A program made the translations under genes and the position numbers. A model generated the notes under the pieces. The model saw only the letters and a list, made by a program, of their open reading frames with translations, was not told where the DNA came from and did no database searches. Source: Blastocatellia bacterium (lineage in GTDB: Bacteria; Acidobacteriota; Blastocatellia; UBA7656; JADIYM01). From it: a DNA stretch of 64,000 nucleotides. Positions 7,854 to 16,419 of this stretch are shown here, one piece after another. The DNA lies in assembly GCA_021463145.1 (NCBI GenBank), contig JAJTWZ010000017.1, forward strand, positions 1 through 64,000, in the 5' to 3' direction. Position 1 is the first letter of the stretch, and each line of letters starts with the position of its first letter.

Positions 7854-9134
7854 GTGGATTCGACCGAGCCAAACGTTGCCGGCCAACCGCCCGTCACACG
7901 GAGCGAAATCTTTGGCTGGTGCATGTACGACGTCGCGGACTCTGCCTTCACGACAGTCATAGTCACGGTTATTTTCGCGCCGTACTTCACGGGCGTCGTC
8001 GCTGGCGGCACCGGCTATGGCGACACGCTGTGGGCACTTGCAAACTCCGTCTCCGGCGTTGCGGTCGCACTGCTGGCGCCGATCCTTGGCGCCATCGCCG
8101 ACTTCTCGGGCGCTAGAAAGAAGCTCCTTGCGCTCTCGGGAGCCATCATCGTGATCTTCACGGCCGCGCTCGGTCTGGTGCAGCCAGGAATGGTCGTGCT
8201 CGGCATCGTCCTCTACATCGTCGCGAACGTCGGGTTCACGGCGGGCGGGATCTTCATCGACAGCTTCCTTCCTGGGATCTCCAACGAGCAGAACGTCGGA
8301 AGGATATCCGGGACGAAGTGGGCCCTGGGCTATGCGAGCGGTCTCGTGGCTCTTGCTCTCTGTCTGCCAGTCGTCGGCGAGAACGGACCAGGGGTCCGCT
8401 GGGTGCCGGTGCTCGTGGCCGTTTACTACGCGGTAATGGTGACGCCGACGTTAATGCTGTTGCGTGAACGCAGCGAGCCGAGGCCCCTTCCTGCAGGCAG
8501 GAATTACGTCACGTTTGCGTTCTCGCAACTTGGCGACACGCTGCGGCATTTGGGGCGGTATCGCGAACTTCTGAAGCTCTTCGCTTCGTTCCTGATCTAC
8601 AACGAGGGAATCAACACGATCATCGCGTTCGCGGCCGTCTACGCGATAAAGACAGTGGGGTTCACTCAGGATCAGGTCATCATTCTTTTCATCGTTCTCA
8701 ACGTCATCGCCGTATTGGGGGCTTTCGGCTTCGGATGGCTAGGGGACCGGATCGGGCAGAAGACGACGATTTTCATCACGCTTGCGATCTGGACGATGGC
8801 GGTAGTGGTAGCGTTCCTCACGTACTCGGTCGGAATGTTCTGGGCGGTTGCCGCGCTTGCCGGTATCGGAATTGGGTCGACGCAGTCGGTGACGCGCAGT
8901 CTGGTGGCTCAGTTCGTGCCCAAGGCGAGGTCGGCGGAGTTCTTCGGGTTCCTTGGGATATCGGGCAAGGCGATCAGCTTCGTTGGCGTGAACGTGTTTG
9001 CGTGGATATCCGATTTGTCCGGCAGTCAGAGGCCGGCAATGCTGACGACCGGGATCTTCTTCGTGCTGGGAGCACTCATGCTTGCTACGGTGGACGAGGC
9101 TCGTGGCAAGGCTGCGGCGACAGTTGAGGAGTAA
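7854..9134 (+). CDS. UMF1-family (Atg22-like) MFS transporter
   Basis: The 426-residue protein opens with EIFGWCMYDVADSAFTTVIVTVIFAPYF-like sequence (about residues 18-45), the hallmark of the UMF1/Atg22 branch of the major facilitator superfamily. It has 12 predicted spans and the GWLGDRIGQK loop near 298 as the second MFS motif A. Members are loosely linked to amino-acid or metabolite efflux; the substrate here is unknown. The start is a GTG with no good Shine-Dalgarno, so the exact N-terminus is uncertain. No partner gene follows. Confidence 0.85.
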   Translation: MDSTEPNVAGQPPVTRSEIFGWCMYDVADSAFTTVIVTVIFAPYFTGVVAGGTGYGDTLWALANSVSGVAVALLAPILGAIADFSGARKKLLALSGAIIVIFTAALGLVQPGMVVLGIVLYIVANVGFTAGGIFIDSFLPGISNEQNVGRISGTKWALGYASGLVALALCLPVVGENGPGVRWVPVLVAVYYAVMVTPTLMLLRERSEPRPLPAGRNYVTFAFSQLGDTLRHLGRYRELLKLFASFLIYNEGINTIIAFAAVYAIKTVGFTQDQVIILFIVLNVIAVLGAFGFGWLGDRIGQKTTIFITLAIWTMAVVVAFLTYSVGMFWAVAALAGIGIGSTQSVTRSLVAQFVPKARSAEFFGFLGISGKAISFVGVNVFAWISDLSGSQRPAMLTTGIFFVLGALMLATVDEARGKAAATVEE

Positions 9135-9199
9135 GCGCTGAGCGTGACAGAAAGCGGGTGCTGCGCGGGTCCTCCGCACGATCGCCCGAGTCGTACTGG

Positions 9200-9231
9200 C
9201 CCGCTCGCTGTCGCTCGCGGTACTGATCCCG
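9200..9231 (-). repeat. GATCAGTACCGCGAGCG-type dispersed repeat
   Basis: Reverse complement of the element found at 54518-54549 and 59138-59170: GATCAGTACCGCGAGCG, two variable bases, then AGCGAGCGGG. A shorter degenerate copy (CCCACTCGCTGTGCTGATCCC) follows at about 9260-9290. It lies in the gap between convergent genes. Confidence 0.75.
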
Positions 9232-9321
9232 TAGCCGTCCTCGCGGCCGGTTGTCGTGCCGACCCACTCGCTGTGCTGATCCCGCTGGCAACACCGGCAG
9301 GGCCGTCGTCGAGTCACGTCC

Positions 9322-9882
9322 TCAAAGCCGCTCGTTCATTACCGGTCCCACGATCAGCAGCACGCATCCGTCAACAGTCCACAACGGCGTGTGATCGGAC
9401 GACGTCTCGTACCGTACGTAGTCCCCGGCACCAACCTGCATCGCGTCGTCGCGCACGGTTCCGGTCAGGATGAAGCACTCCTCGACGCCGACGTGGCGGT
9501 GCGGCGGATATTTCGCGCCAGGGTCCATCTTGATAAGGAAACTCGCGCGCTGCGTGCTCTCGTCGACGAACAGATTCCGCCTCCGCACACCGGGAATACC
9601 GGTCTCGTCCCAGGGCGAATCGTCGTTGCGAAGCACGAACGGCACGGCGGGAGTCGAAACCGGCGCCTCGGCGGCAACCTGAGCAAGCAACCGGTCCCGC
9701 AGCGATGCGGGCGGCGTCGCAAGGTCGGCAAATGCCATCTCCCCGATCAGCAATTCGGCCGCGAGCAGCTCTTCAATGCCGCTTGCGTCAGGCGCCACGT
9801 TGCCCTCCCCAGCGTCGTCAACGCCGAGCGCCCGCATCCAGGTGTCCTCCGAAAGGACGTTCGCGGAGTCCTTACGCGACAT
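9322..9882 (-). CDS. ChrR-like cupin anti-sigma factor
   Basis: The 186-residue protein has an N-terminal helical part (about 1-80) and a C-terminal cupin with likely metal ligands H128, H130, E134 and H164 (PPHRHVGVEECFILTG). The ECF sigma gene directly upstream overlaps it by 11 bp, the usual arrangement of a sigma factor and its anti-sigma. In ChrR the N-terminal zinc-binding H/C cluster grips the sigma factor; no such cluster is visible here, so binding would have to be zinc-independent. The ATG at 9882 is preferred to an upstream in-frame start that lies inside the sigma gene. Confidence 0.82.
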   Translation of the reverse strand: MSRKDSANVLSEDTWMRALGVDDAGEGNVAPDASGIEELLAAELLIGEMAFADLATPPASLRDRLLAQVAAEAPVSTPAVPFVLRNDDSPWDETGIPGVRRRNLFVDESTQRASFLIKMDPGAKYPPHRHVGVEECFILTGTVRDDAMQVGAGDYVRYETSSDHTPLWTVDGCVLLIVGPVMNERL

Positions 9883-10525
9883 CGTCGTCCTCCTCGGCGT
9901 CCGAAAGCGGGGCGAGGTACTCGCGCAGCTTCTCCATCCCCAGCCTGATTCGAGTCTTGACCGTACCGAGCGGCAGTTGAAGCTTTTCGGCAATCTCGCT
10001 GTGGCTCAGGCCCGAGAAGTAAGCAACCTCGATGACCTCTCGCTGTTCGGGCGACAGTCTCTCTAGCGCGGCACGAACGATTCGCTGACGCTCTGTTGCG
10101 AGCGTCGATTCTTCGGGATTGTCGGTTGCCACCGCGCGCTCTATCGGAGAATCCTCGAGCGCGGTTTCGGAGTTCCGGGCGGAAGCGCTCGAGCGAAGCC
10201 GGTCGAGCGATCTCGTGCGAGCCATGCAAAGCAGCCAGGCCGACGGATTTCCACGACTGACGTCGTACGTCGCCGCCTTTCTCCAGACCTGCATGTACAC
10301 GTCGAGAGTTGCTTCTTCCGCAGCGCCCGGATCGCGAAGAATTCGAAGCGCGAGACCGTAGACGACTCGATTCGTCTGGTCGTACAGCGCGGCCATTGCG
10401 GCCTGGTCTCCGCGCGCAATGCTCGCGACTAGCACGCCAAGTTCACGCTCGGCCGCCCGCACATTGGCCGTCGCACTCACTCTGGCAACTCCATGCTCAT
10501 CGGGAAATCCGGCACCCGAGGGCAA
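9872..10525 (-). CDS. ECF RNA polymerase sigma factor
   Basis: The 217-residue protein shows sigma region 2 (about 30-100, with DPGAAEEATLDVYMQVWRKA-like helix and SWLLCMARTRSLDRLR) and region 4 (about 145-200, LSPEQREVIEVAYFSGLSHSEIA then GTVKTRIRLGMEKLR). This is a typical RpoE-like ECF factor. It is followed, with an 11-bp overlap, by a cupin anti-sigma gene. The pairing suggests control by an oxidative or singlet-oxygen type signal as in RpoE-ChrR, but target promoters are not visible here. Confidence 0.92.
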   Translation of the reverse strand: MPSGAGFPDEHGVARVSATANVRAAERELGVLVASIARGDQAAMAALYDQTNRVVYGLALRILRDPGAAEEATLDVYMQVWRKAATYDVSRGNPSAWLLCMARTRSLDRLRSSASARNSETALEDSPIERAVATDNPEESTLATERQRIVRAALERLSPEQREVIEVAYFSGLSHSEIAEKLQLPLGTVKTRIRLGMEKLREYLAPLSDAEEDDDVA

Positions 10526-10723
10526 AAGCCCCGGAAACCGTGGCGAGAATAGGCTGTGAAACAGGTGCCGTCAAGACTCTGGCCAATGCAAACGCCCATC
10601 CAGCGCAGCGTGCCTTCAAGAGCTACCAGGGGCCTCGACCCGTCGCGCCGGAGTCAAGGTGCGAAAGCCTGGCGCCCTGAAGGCGCCATCGACGAGTTTA
10701 GCGGCTGCGGCGCTTCAAGAATG

Positions 10724-10766
10724 CAAGGCTCCGGCACGCCAGAAAACAGCGCGTGCCGGAGCCTTG
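10724..10766 (-). terminator. Hairpin downstream of the Spy-like gene
   Basis: CAAGGCTCCGGCACGC and GCGTGCCGGAGCCTTG form a perfect 16-bp stem around an 11-base loop. It lies 29 bp past the stop codon of the Spy-like gene and upstream of the sigma gene, so it probably ends transcription of the former. The downstream strand is only weakly T-rich. Confidence 0.6.
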
Positions 10767-10794
10767 AAGTCCACGACTCGATCCAGGGCTCGAC

Positions 10795-11316
10795 CTAGGG
10801 CTTGAAGCGTGACCGATGCTGTTCGCGGGCCTCGCGGAGCTTCGTTCGCTGCTCCGGAGTCAGCACTTGCAGCACCTTCAGCCGCGTGCCGGTCGACACA
10901 CGAGTAACCTCCGTCTGCGCAGCTGAAAGCTCATTGATGAGCGAGTCGATTGCCGCCTGGTTTGCCGGCTCGGCATTGATCGCTTCCTCGAGAGACCGGC
11001 GCTTTTCGGCCATTGCCGTGTGCGCGGCTTCGAGCGCCGCAGCGTCGGCCTTCCTGATCTCTTCGATTCGCGTGCGTTGCTCGTCGGTCAAACCGATCAG
11101 CTCGGCAGCTCGGCCGTATGCGAAGTCGTGTCCGCGTCCGTGGCGCATCCGGCCCTTTCCGGCGCGTCCAAAGCGTCCGTCGCGGTCGAGCCGCTCTCCC
11201 TGCTGGGGACTGTCGGCGGGCGGCTTCGCGGCATCCTGTGCGAGAACCGATCCGCCGGCGAAAACGATCCCTGCCAGGGCGGCGACAGCGAGCGGAGTTC
11301 TGTATATCGAATTCAT
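10795..11316 (-). CDS. Spy/CpxP-like periplasmic LTxxQ protein
   Basis: The 173-residue precursor has a signal peptide (MNSIYRTPLAVAALAG... cleaved near SVLAQ, residue ~26). Two LTxxQ motifs follow, LTDEQRTRIEEI and LTPEQRTKLRE, with long charged helices between them, as in Spy and CpxP. Those proteins are periplasmic chaperones or inhibitors of envelope-stress signalling. The ATG at 11316 is chosen because it begins the signal peptide; the frame extends 30 codons further upstream without features. Its position upstream of an ECF sigma/anti-sigma pair is suggestive of envelope or redox stress, but co-regulation is inference. Confidence 0.82.
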   Translation of the reverse strand: MNSIYRTPLAVAALAGIVFAGGSVLAQDAAKPPADSPQQGERLDRDGRFGRAGKGRMRHGRGHDFAYGRAAELIGLTDEQRTRIEEIRKADAAALEAAHTAMAEKRRSLEEAINAEPANQAAIDSLINELSAAQTEVTRVSTGTRLKVLQVLTPEQRTKLREAREQHRSRFKP

Positions 11317-11513
11317 ATGAGTATCGTGACCTCCCGAAATGTTCGTCTCTTGGAAACGCGGGTAGGATGGACCCGCTTCCCGGAAAGTTTGCCGAAGTGC
11401 CGGCACGTGCCGCGCGGCCCCCTGGCCCCGCCACCGGCGGGCGCGATCGCCGTCGTTGCCCGTTCGCGTTTGCTACACTGCCAACCCGACCCGGTATCCC
11501 CACGGAGGCGCGA

Positions 11514-12857
11514 ATGCGACGACTACTCCTCACGCTCTGCGCCGCGGTTCTTGTGACCGCCGCGCTCCCGGCGCCAACAGCGGCGCAGAAACTGACCGTC
11601 GAGCGGCACACGCTCGACAACGGAATGACCGTCCTCACCCACGAAGACCATTCCATCCCGATGATCAGCCTGTACGTGTTCTACCGCGTCGGCTCGCGTA
11701 ACGAACGCCCGGGCATCACCGGCGTCTCGCACCTCTTCGAGCACATGATGTTCAACGGTTCGGCAAAGTACGGGCCGAAGCAGTTCGACCTCGTGCTCGA
11801 AAACGCCGGCAGCGGCGGCAACGGATACACGAACAACGACTTCACGGCGTACCTCGAAACGTTCCCGAAGGAGGCGCTCGCCGCCGTGCTCGACCTCGAA
11901 GCCGATCGCATGCGCAGCCTCACGATCTCCCCGAAGAACCTCGAGCAGGAGCGCGGCATCGTCAAGGAAGAGCGGCGCGTGAGCACCGACAACAGCCCCT
12001 CGTCGCGCATGTTCGAAGAGATGATGGCCGCAGCGTTCGTCGCGCATCCGTACCAATGGCCTGTCGTCGGATGGATGGGCGACCTCGACGCAATCAAGCT
12101 CGAGGAAGCGCAGCGCTACTTCGACACCTATTACGGTCCGAACAACGCAACGCTCGTCCTGACGGGAGACTTCAAGACCGCCGACGTGCTCAAGGAAGTC
12201 CAGTCCTCGTTCGGCAGCGTGGCTAAGCGAGGCGCGCCGCAGCCGGTTCCGAACTCCGAGCCCGTGCAGCAGGGCGAGCGTCGCGTGTCGCTCGTCTACG
12301 ACGCGGCATTGCCGGCCGTAATGCTTGGTTACAAGACGCCGGCGGCGCGCCACGTGGATGCGCCCGCGCTCGAAGTGCTTTCGGCGATCCTGAGTACGGG
12401 CGAGTCGTCGCGGCTGTACCGCAAGCTCGTCTACGGTCAGGTCGCCACCGAGGCGAACGCGAGCTTCCTCGCGATGGCGGATCCCGCGCTTTTCACGTTT
12501 TACGCGCAGGCAGGAGAGAAGACGACCGCCGCGCAATGCGAAGCGGCGATCGCCGACGTCGTGCGCGAAGTGAAGGCGAACGGCGTCACGACCAGCGAGT
12601 TGCAGAAGGCCAAGAACCTCCTGCGCGCAGGAATGATCGACCAGCTCCAGACGATCGCAAACAAGGCCAACCTCATCGGCGCCTTCGAGGTGCAATACGG
12701 AGATTGGAACGCGCTCACGGGCATTCTCGACCGCTACGACGCGGTGACGAGCGAAGACATCAAGCGCGTTGCGGCCCTGTACCTCAACGACGATCGGAAG
12801 ACGGTGGTGACACTTGTACTGCCGGAGAAGGCGAAGGAGGTGGCCGATGCGAAGTAA
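11514..12857 (+). CDS. M16 zinc metallopeptidase, catalytic subunit
   Basis: The 447-residue protein has a signal peptide (to about residue 25, APTAAQ) and the inverted zinc motif H73-LF-E76-H77, with E153 in GIVKEERR at the expected distance as third ligand. The N-terminal M16 domain spans about 30-180 and the C-terminal M16C domain about 190-430. It is expected to degrade peptides in the periplasm as a heterodimer with the product of the next gene, which lacks the zinc site. CGGAGG stands 7 bp before the chosen ATG. Confidence 0.92.
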   Translation: MRRLLLTLCAAVLVTAALPAPTAAQKLTVERHTLDNGMTVLTHEDHSIPMISLYVFYRVGSRNERPGITGVSHLFEHMMFNGSAKYGPKQFDLVLENAGSGGNGYTNNDFTAYLETFPKEALAAVLDLEADRMRSLTISPKNLEQERGIVKEERRVSTDNSPSSRMFEEMMAAAFVAHPYQWPVVGWMGDLDAIKLEEAQRYFDTYYGPNNATLVLTGDFKTADVLKEVQSSFGSVAKRGAPQPVPNSEPVQQGERRVSLVYDAALPAVMLGYKTPAARHVDAPALEVLSAILSTGESSRLYRKLVYGQVATEANASFLAMADPALFTFYAQAGEKTTAAQCEAAIADVVREVKANGVTTSELQKAKNLLRAGMIDQLQTIANKANLIGAFEVQYGDWNALTGILDRYDAVTSEDIKRVAALYLNDDRKTVVTLVLPEKAKEVADAK

Positions 12858-12867
12858 GGGAGATCCG

Positions 12868-14307
12868 ATGCATCGAGTTTCCTGGAGGGCTTTTCGTCGA
12901 ACGACGACCCGGTCGCTTCAGCTCCCGGCTCTGATCGTACTCTTGACGACGTCGGTGTTTGGGCAGTCCACGCAGACGGTCGACGTGCCGGCGCCCGTTG
13001 GCGGTGTCGACGTGCCCGCATGGACACGCACGGTGCTGCCGAACGGACTCGTCGTGATCCTGATGCGGCAGGACGAGAACCCGCTTGTCCACGCGCGGCT
13101 CACGCTGCGCGTCGGATCCTCGTCGGATCCAAAGGGCAAGGAGGGCCTCGCTTCGCTCACTGCCGAACTGCTCACGGCCGGAACCGCGAAGCGTTCTGCC
13201 GAGCAGATCGCGACAGACACGGATTTCGTCGGCGGACAACTTTCCGCGACCTCCGATGCCGAGACGACGACCGTGACGTCGCAGTTCCTCTCCCGCGACA
13301 CGGCGCGCCAATTCGACCTGCTCTCGGACGTCGTCCTGAGGCCGGCGTTCGCTGCGGCCGAAGTCGACCGCGTGCGCCAACAGCGGCTCGGCGAGATTGC
13401 CGCTCTTCCCGAGAACTCGGGCCGCTACGCCGACATCCAGTACGAGTCGGTGCTCATGGCGGGTACGCCTTACGCACATCCGTCAGTCGGCTTGAAGTCG
13501 TCGGTCTCGACGATCACGCGCGACGACGTCGTGGCGTTCCACACCGCGGCTTATGTACCGAACAACGGTGTGCTCGCGATCGTCGGCGCGTTCGATCCGG
13601 CCGCGATGATGAAAGTGGCCGAGTCGTCGTTCGGCGCGTGGGCGAAGCGCGCGGTCACGCCGCCGGCGACCTGCGCGCCCGGCAGGATCGCGGGCCGTCG
13701 CGTGGTCGTCGTCGACTATCCGAACCTGAACCAGGCGCAGGTGCGCATTGGCGACATCGGGATAGCTCGCAACGACCCGGACTACGCCGCGATCCAGGTG
13801 GCGAACGCCGTTCTGTCGTTCGGGTTCTCGTCGCGGCTCACGGAAGAGATTCGCGTGAACCGGTCCTTGACGTACCGGATCGCGAGCCGGTTCAGCGCCG
13901 GAGTCAATCCGGGGACGTTCGCGATCACCACGTTCACCAAGAACTCGACGACGCGCGAGATCATCGACGCGACGCTTGCCGAAGTGAAGAAATTTCGGGA
14001 CGGGCCGCTCACCGATGCCGAAGTCGATCGGGCGAAGAACATCATCCTGGCGCGGCTGACGCAGCAACTCGAGACGCCTTCGGGACTCGCCGGAATGCTC
14101 ACGCAGATCGAGATATTCGGGCTGCCGAAGGACTACGTCGAGACGCTCGGACCGTCGATCCGTGGGATCACGCCCGCCAGTCTGCAACCGATCGTACGGA
14201 AGAACTTTCCGCTCGACGACATCGTGATCGTCGTTTTCACGACGGCAAGCGAGACGAAAACACAGCTCGAGGGGCTCGCCCCGATCGAGGTGCGAAAGGC
14301 GGAGTAG
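12868..14307 (+). CDS. M16 peptidase-like partner without zinc site
   Basis: The 479-residue exported protein aligns with M16 peptidases throughout, but the HxxEH position reads LASLTAELL (about residues 94-102), so it cannot bind zinc. In two-component M16 enzymes the partner subunit instead supplies Arg/Tyr residues that hold the substrate. It starts 10 bp after the stop of the catalytic subunit, with AAGGGAG before the ATG at 12868; an earlier in-frame ATG at 12847 overlaps the previous gene and lacks a ribosome site. Together the two genes form one operon. Confidence 0.9.
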   Translation: MHRVSWRAFRRTTTRSLQLPALIVLLTTSVFGQSTQTVDVPAPVGGVDVPAWTRTVLPNGLVVILMRQDENPLVHARLTLRVGSSSDPKGKEGLASLTAELLTAGTAKRSAEQIATDTDFVGGQLSATSDAETTTVTSQFLSRDTARQFDLLSDVVLRPAFAAAEVDRVRQQRLGEIAALPENSGRYADIQYESVLMAGTPYAHPSVGLKSSVSTITRDDVVAFHTAAYVPNNGVLAIVGAFDPAAMMKVAESSFGAWAKRAVTPPATCAPGRIAGRRVVVVDYPNLNQAQVRIGDIGIARNDPDYAAIQVANAVLSFGFSSRLTEEIRVNRSLTYRIASRFSAGVNPGTFAITTFTKNSTTREIIDATLAEVKKFRDGPLTDAEVDRAKNIILARLTQQLETPSGLAGMLTQIEIFGLPKDYVETLGPSIRGITPASLQPIVRKNFPLDDIVIVVFTTASETKTQLEGLAPIEVRKAE

Positions 14308-14472
14308 CGAGATAGGACGGACGTAAGTCTCGACCGTGGCAACAGAACGCGGCCGGCTCGTGGGAGGGCCGCGCGATGTCGTTCGAGGAAGCGATCGCGG
14401 AGGCGGCTGGGCGATCGAATCCGTGAAACTGACGACGCCGGACCGGAACGGGAAGAGCCCGCGACCCTGTCG

Positions 14473-14877
14473 CTACCGTTTCACGTTCCGATCCGGCACT
14501 GCGAGATCGGCGCTCTCGTCCAGGGTCTTGATCCGCAGGATGATCGCCGATACACCGAAGCCGATGACGGTCAGCAAGGTCCGGATTCCGGCGTGATCGA
14601 GGCGGTATCCAGAGTAGATCAGCGATCCCCAGAGGATTACGAGCGTGACGACCTTCGCGCGCACGGGCATTCCGCGCTTCTCCCGGAAATTCCGGATGTA
14701 CGTGCCAAGCACCCGGTTTCCCATCAGCCAGGAATGCAACCGGTCCGAGCCTCTTACGTAGCAGGCGGACGCGAGCAGCAGAAACGGCGTCGCCGGCAGC
14801 AGCGGGAGGATTACTCCCAGAATCCCGATGCCGAGCAGCAACGTGCCGAGAATGTTGAAGAGGATCTTTGTGGGCAC
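14473..14877 (-). CDS. DUF454 (YbaN-like) inner-membrane protein
   Basis: The 134-residue protein has the DUF454 pattern: an N-terminal span with LGxxLPLLPATPFLLLASACYVRGSDRLHSWL (about residues 15-55), the NRVLGTYIRNFREKRGMPVRAK loop, and two more spans. Its function is unknown. The proposed start is a GTG at 14877 with GGAG 5 bp upstream; the open frame continues to 15021 but that extension looks unlike the family. The start is therefore uncertain. Confidence 0.8.
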   Translation of the reverse strand: MPTKILFNILGTLLLGIGILGVILPLLPATPFLLLASACYVRGSDRLHSWLMGNRVLGTYIRNFREKRGMPVRAKVVTLVILWGSLIYSGYRLDHAGIRTLLTVIGFGVSAIILRIKTLDESADLAVPDRNVKR

Positions 14878-15029
14878 GATCGCTCCGGAAAAGCCCTTTC
14901 CGTGAAGAAAAAACAAGGGTACACCGCGACGCTCCGGCGAGGGAACCAGGTTCGGCGGGTTTACGGGCGTGCAGGCCCCCCGCGTAGATCCGGCCGGCCC
15001 GCAAACGGTCGAGCCCGTCACGGGCAGGC

Positions 15030-15686
15030 TTACGAGGATCTCGGATTCGCCTTGCGGTATGCCTTGGCGAATTTCTTCACGAAATCGCGAACCGAATGGA
15101 CGGCCTCGCCTTCGACTCGGCGGACGTAGGAGAGCGCTTCTGTGAAGCGTTTCGCAGCCGTCGGTTTGAGCACCGAGCCGATGGCATAACGGGATTCGCG
15201 CGGCGTTTCCTCCGGATCGGGACGGAGCACGTCGAAGGTCTCCGATCTGCTGCGTCCGGTTTCGATCTGGTCGGGCCGGACCGTCACGGGCGTTCGCGGA
15301 TCGGCGCGGCCAACACCGCCGGAGCGATCGCCAGGATTCGCAGGTGGAGGCGGCGGCACGGGACGGACGGTCGAACTGCGTTGAGAGGCGATAGCGCGTC
15401 TGTCGGCGTCCTCCTGTTCGAGGTCCGGCCCGCGCGGCGCGACGGTGGTCTGGAAGCGGATGACCAGGTGGGCTTCATCGATCGACCCGGCGATTGTGAC
15501 CTCGGGGAGCTCCTTTCTGATGTTGGCGATGATGGCGTCACGCAGGTCGGTTCGGACTCCGGTATCGACGAAGACGGTCATCGAGCCGCGCATGTCCTCC
15601 GGCGTTCCCTTGTCGATCTGGGCTACCTGGGCGAACGCGGCCGGCGCAAGCAGGCAGGCAATCACAAAGACGCAGAGACGTGACAC
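15030..15686 (-). CDS. Secreted protein of unknown function, paralogue A
   Basis: The 218-residue precursor has a signal peptide (SRLCVFVIACLLAPAAFA). The mature start KGTPEDMRGSMTVFVDTGVR and the C-terminal RDFVKKFAKAYRKAN recur, with substitutions, in the protein at 23859-24461 (KGSPDDLRGATTICVDAGIR and RDFVRKFAKTYRKAN). The middle (about 95-165) is proline/arginine-rich and not conserved. No known family is recognised. The start is a GTG preceded by GGAGG; the frame extends further upstream. The two copies are unlinked by more than 8 kb. Confidence 0.75.
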   Translation of the reverse strand: MSRLCVFVIACLLAPAAFAQVAQIDKGTPEDMRGSMTVFVDTGVRTDLRDAIIANIRKELPEVTIAGSIDEAHLVIRFQTTVAPRGPDLEQEDADRRAIASQRSSTVRPVPPPPPANPGDRSGGVGRADPRTPVTVRPDQIETGRSRSETFDVLRPDPEETPRESRYAIGSVLKPTAAKRFTEALSYVRRVEGEAVHSVRDFVKKFAKAYRKANPRSS

Positions 15687-15940
15687 GGAACCTCCAGGTC
15701 GTTCGGCGCGTGTTGTCGGGGACAACGGGAATCCTACTCCCATGTTGCAAGTCCTGCAGCGATCACGCCGTGGTGATCGTGCGCGACTTGTTCAGGATCG
15801 GTACCAATAGCGACTCGGATCTGGCAGGGTGACGCCATCTTTATCGGTGTCGCGTTGTCGATCGGGGCGTTCGCCATTCGACGTCCACATGGAACGGCAC
15901 TCTGGTCCGTTCCGACATTACTGAATTGGAGCACATCCAC

Positions 15941-16372
15941 ATGCGCGTTATGGTGATCATCAAGGCATCGAAGGAATCCGAGGCAGGCGAAATGCCGGGC
16001 GAGCAGCTGCTCGTCGAAATGGGGAAGTACAACGAGGATCTCATCAAGGCCGGGGTCATGCTTGCCGGCGAGGGATTGCAGGCGAGCTCGAAGGGCAAGC
16101 GCGTGCGCTTTTCGGGCGCGAACCGCACGGTCATCGACGGACCTTTCGCCGAGACAAAGGAACTCGTCGCCGGCTTCTGGCTCTGGCAGGTGAAATCGAT
16201 GGACGAGGCCGTCGAATGGCTGAAGCGGTGTCCGAACCCGATGCCCGGCGAATGCGAAGTCGAGCTTCGGCAGGTCTTCGAAGCCGAAGATTTCGAGCCG
16301 ATGATCTCGACCGACGAGGGTCGCGCCGTGCTCGAGGCCGAAAAGGCCTATCGCGACGCCGCGAAGTCGTAG
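15941..16372 (+). CDS. YCII-related (DGPF domain) protein
   Basis: The 143-residue protein carries VIDGPFAETKELVAGFW, with DGPF at residues 66-69, in a ferredoxin-like YCII fold. Such proteins are the standard neighbours of ECF42 sigma factors and are thought to be part of that regulatory module, although their reaction is unknown. The ATG at 15941 is chosen because GGAG stands 9 bp upstream. It is separated by 47 bp from the sigma gene and runs in the same direction. Confidence 0.85.
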   Translation: MRVMVIIKASKESEAGEMPGEQLLVEMGKYNEDLIKAGVMLAGEGLQASSKGKRVRFSGANRTVIDGPFAETKELVAGFWLWQVKSMDEAVEWLKRCPNPMPGECEVELRQVFEAEDFEPMISTDEGRAVLEAEKAYRDAAKS

Positions 16373-16419
16373 CGACTCGCCGCCCGGCTTGCGGCCGGAT
16401 TGGCGCGGTGGTCTGATCG

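Noticed and set aside
7198-7872. Open frames across the 19-bp tandem repeat (minus strand)
   Set aside because: The periodic peptide (RSYRSR-type) only reflects the 19-bp DNA period and is not kept in one frame for 57 bp; no ribosome site.
13020-14315. 431-codon frame overlapping the second M16 gene
   Set aside because: Frame-shifted shadow of the peptidase gene, rich in Arg.
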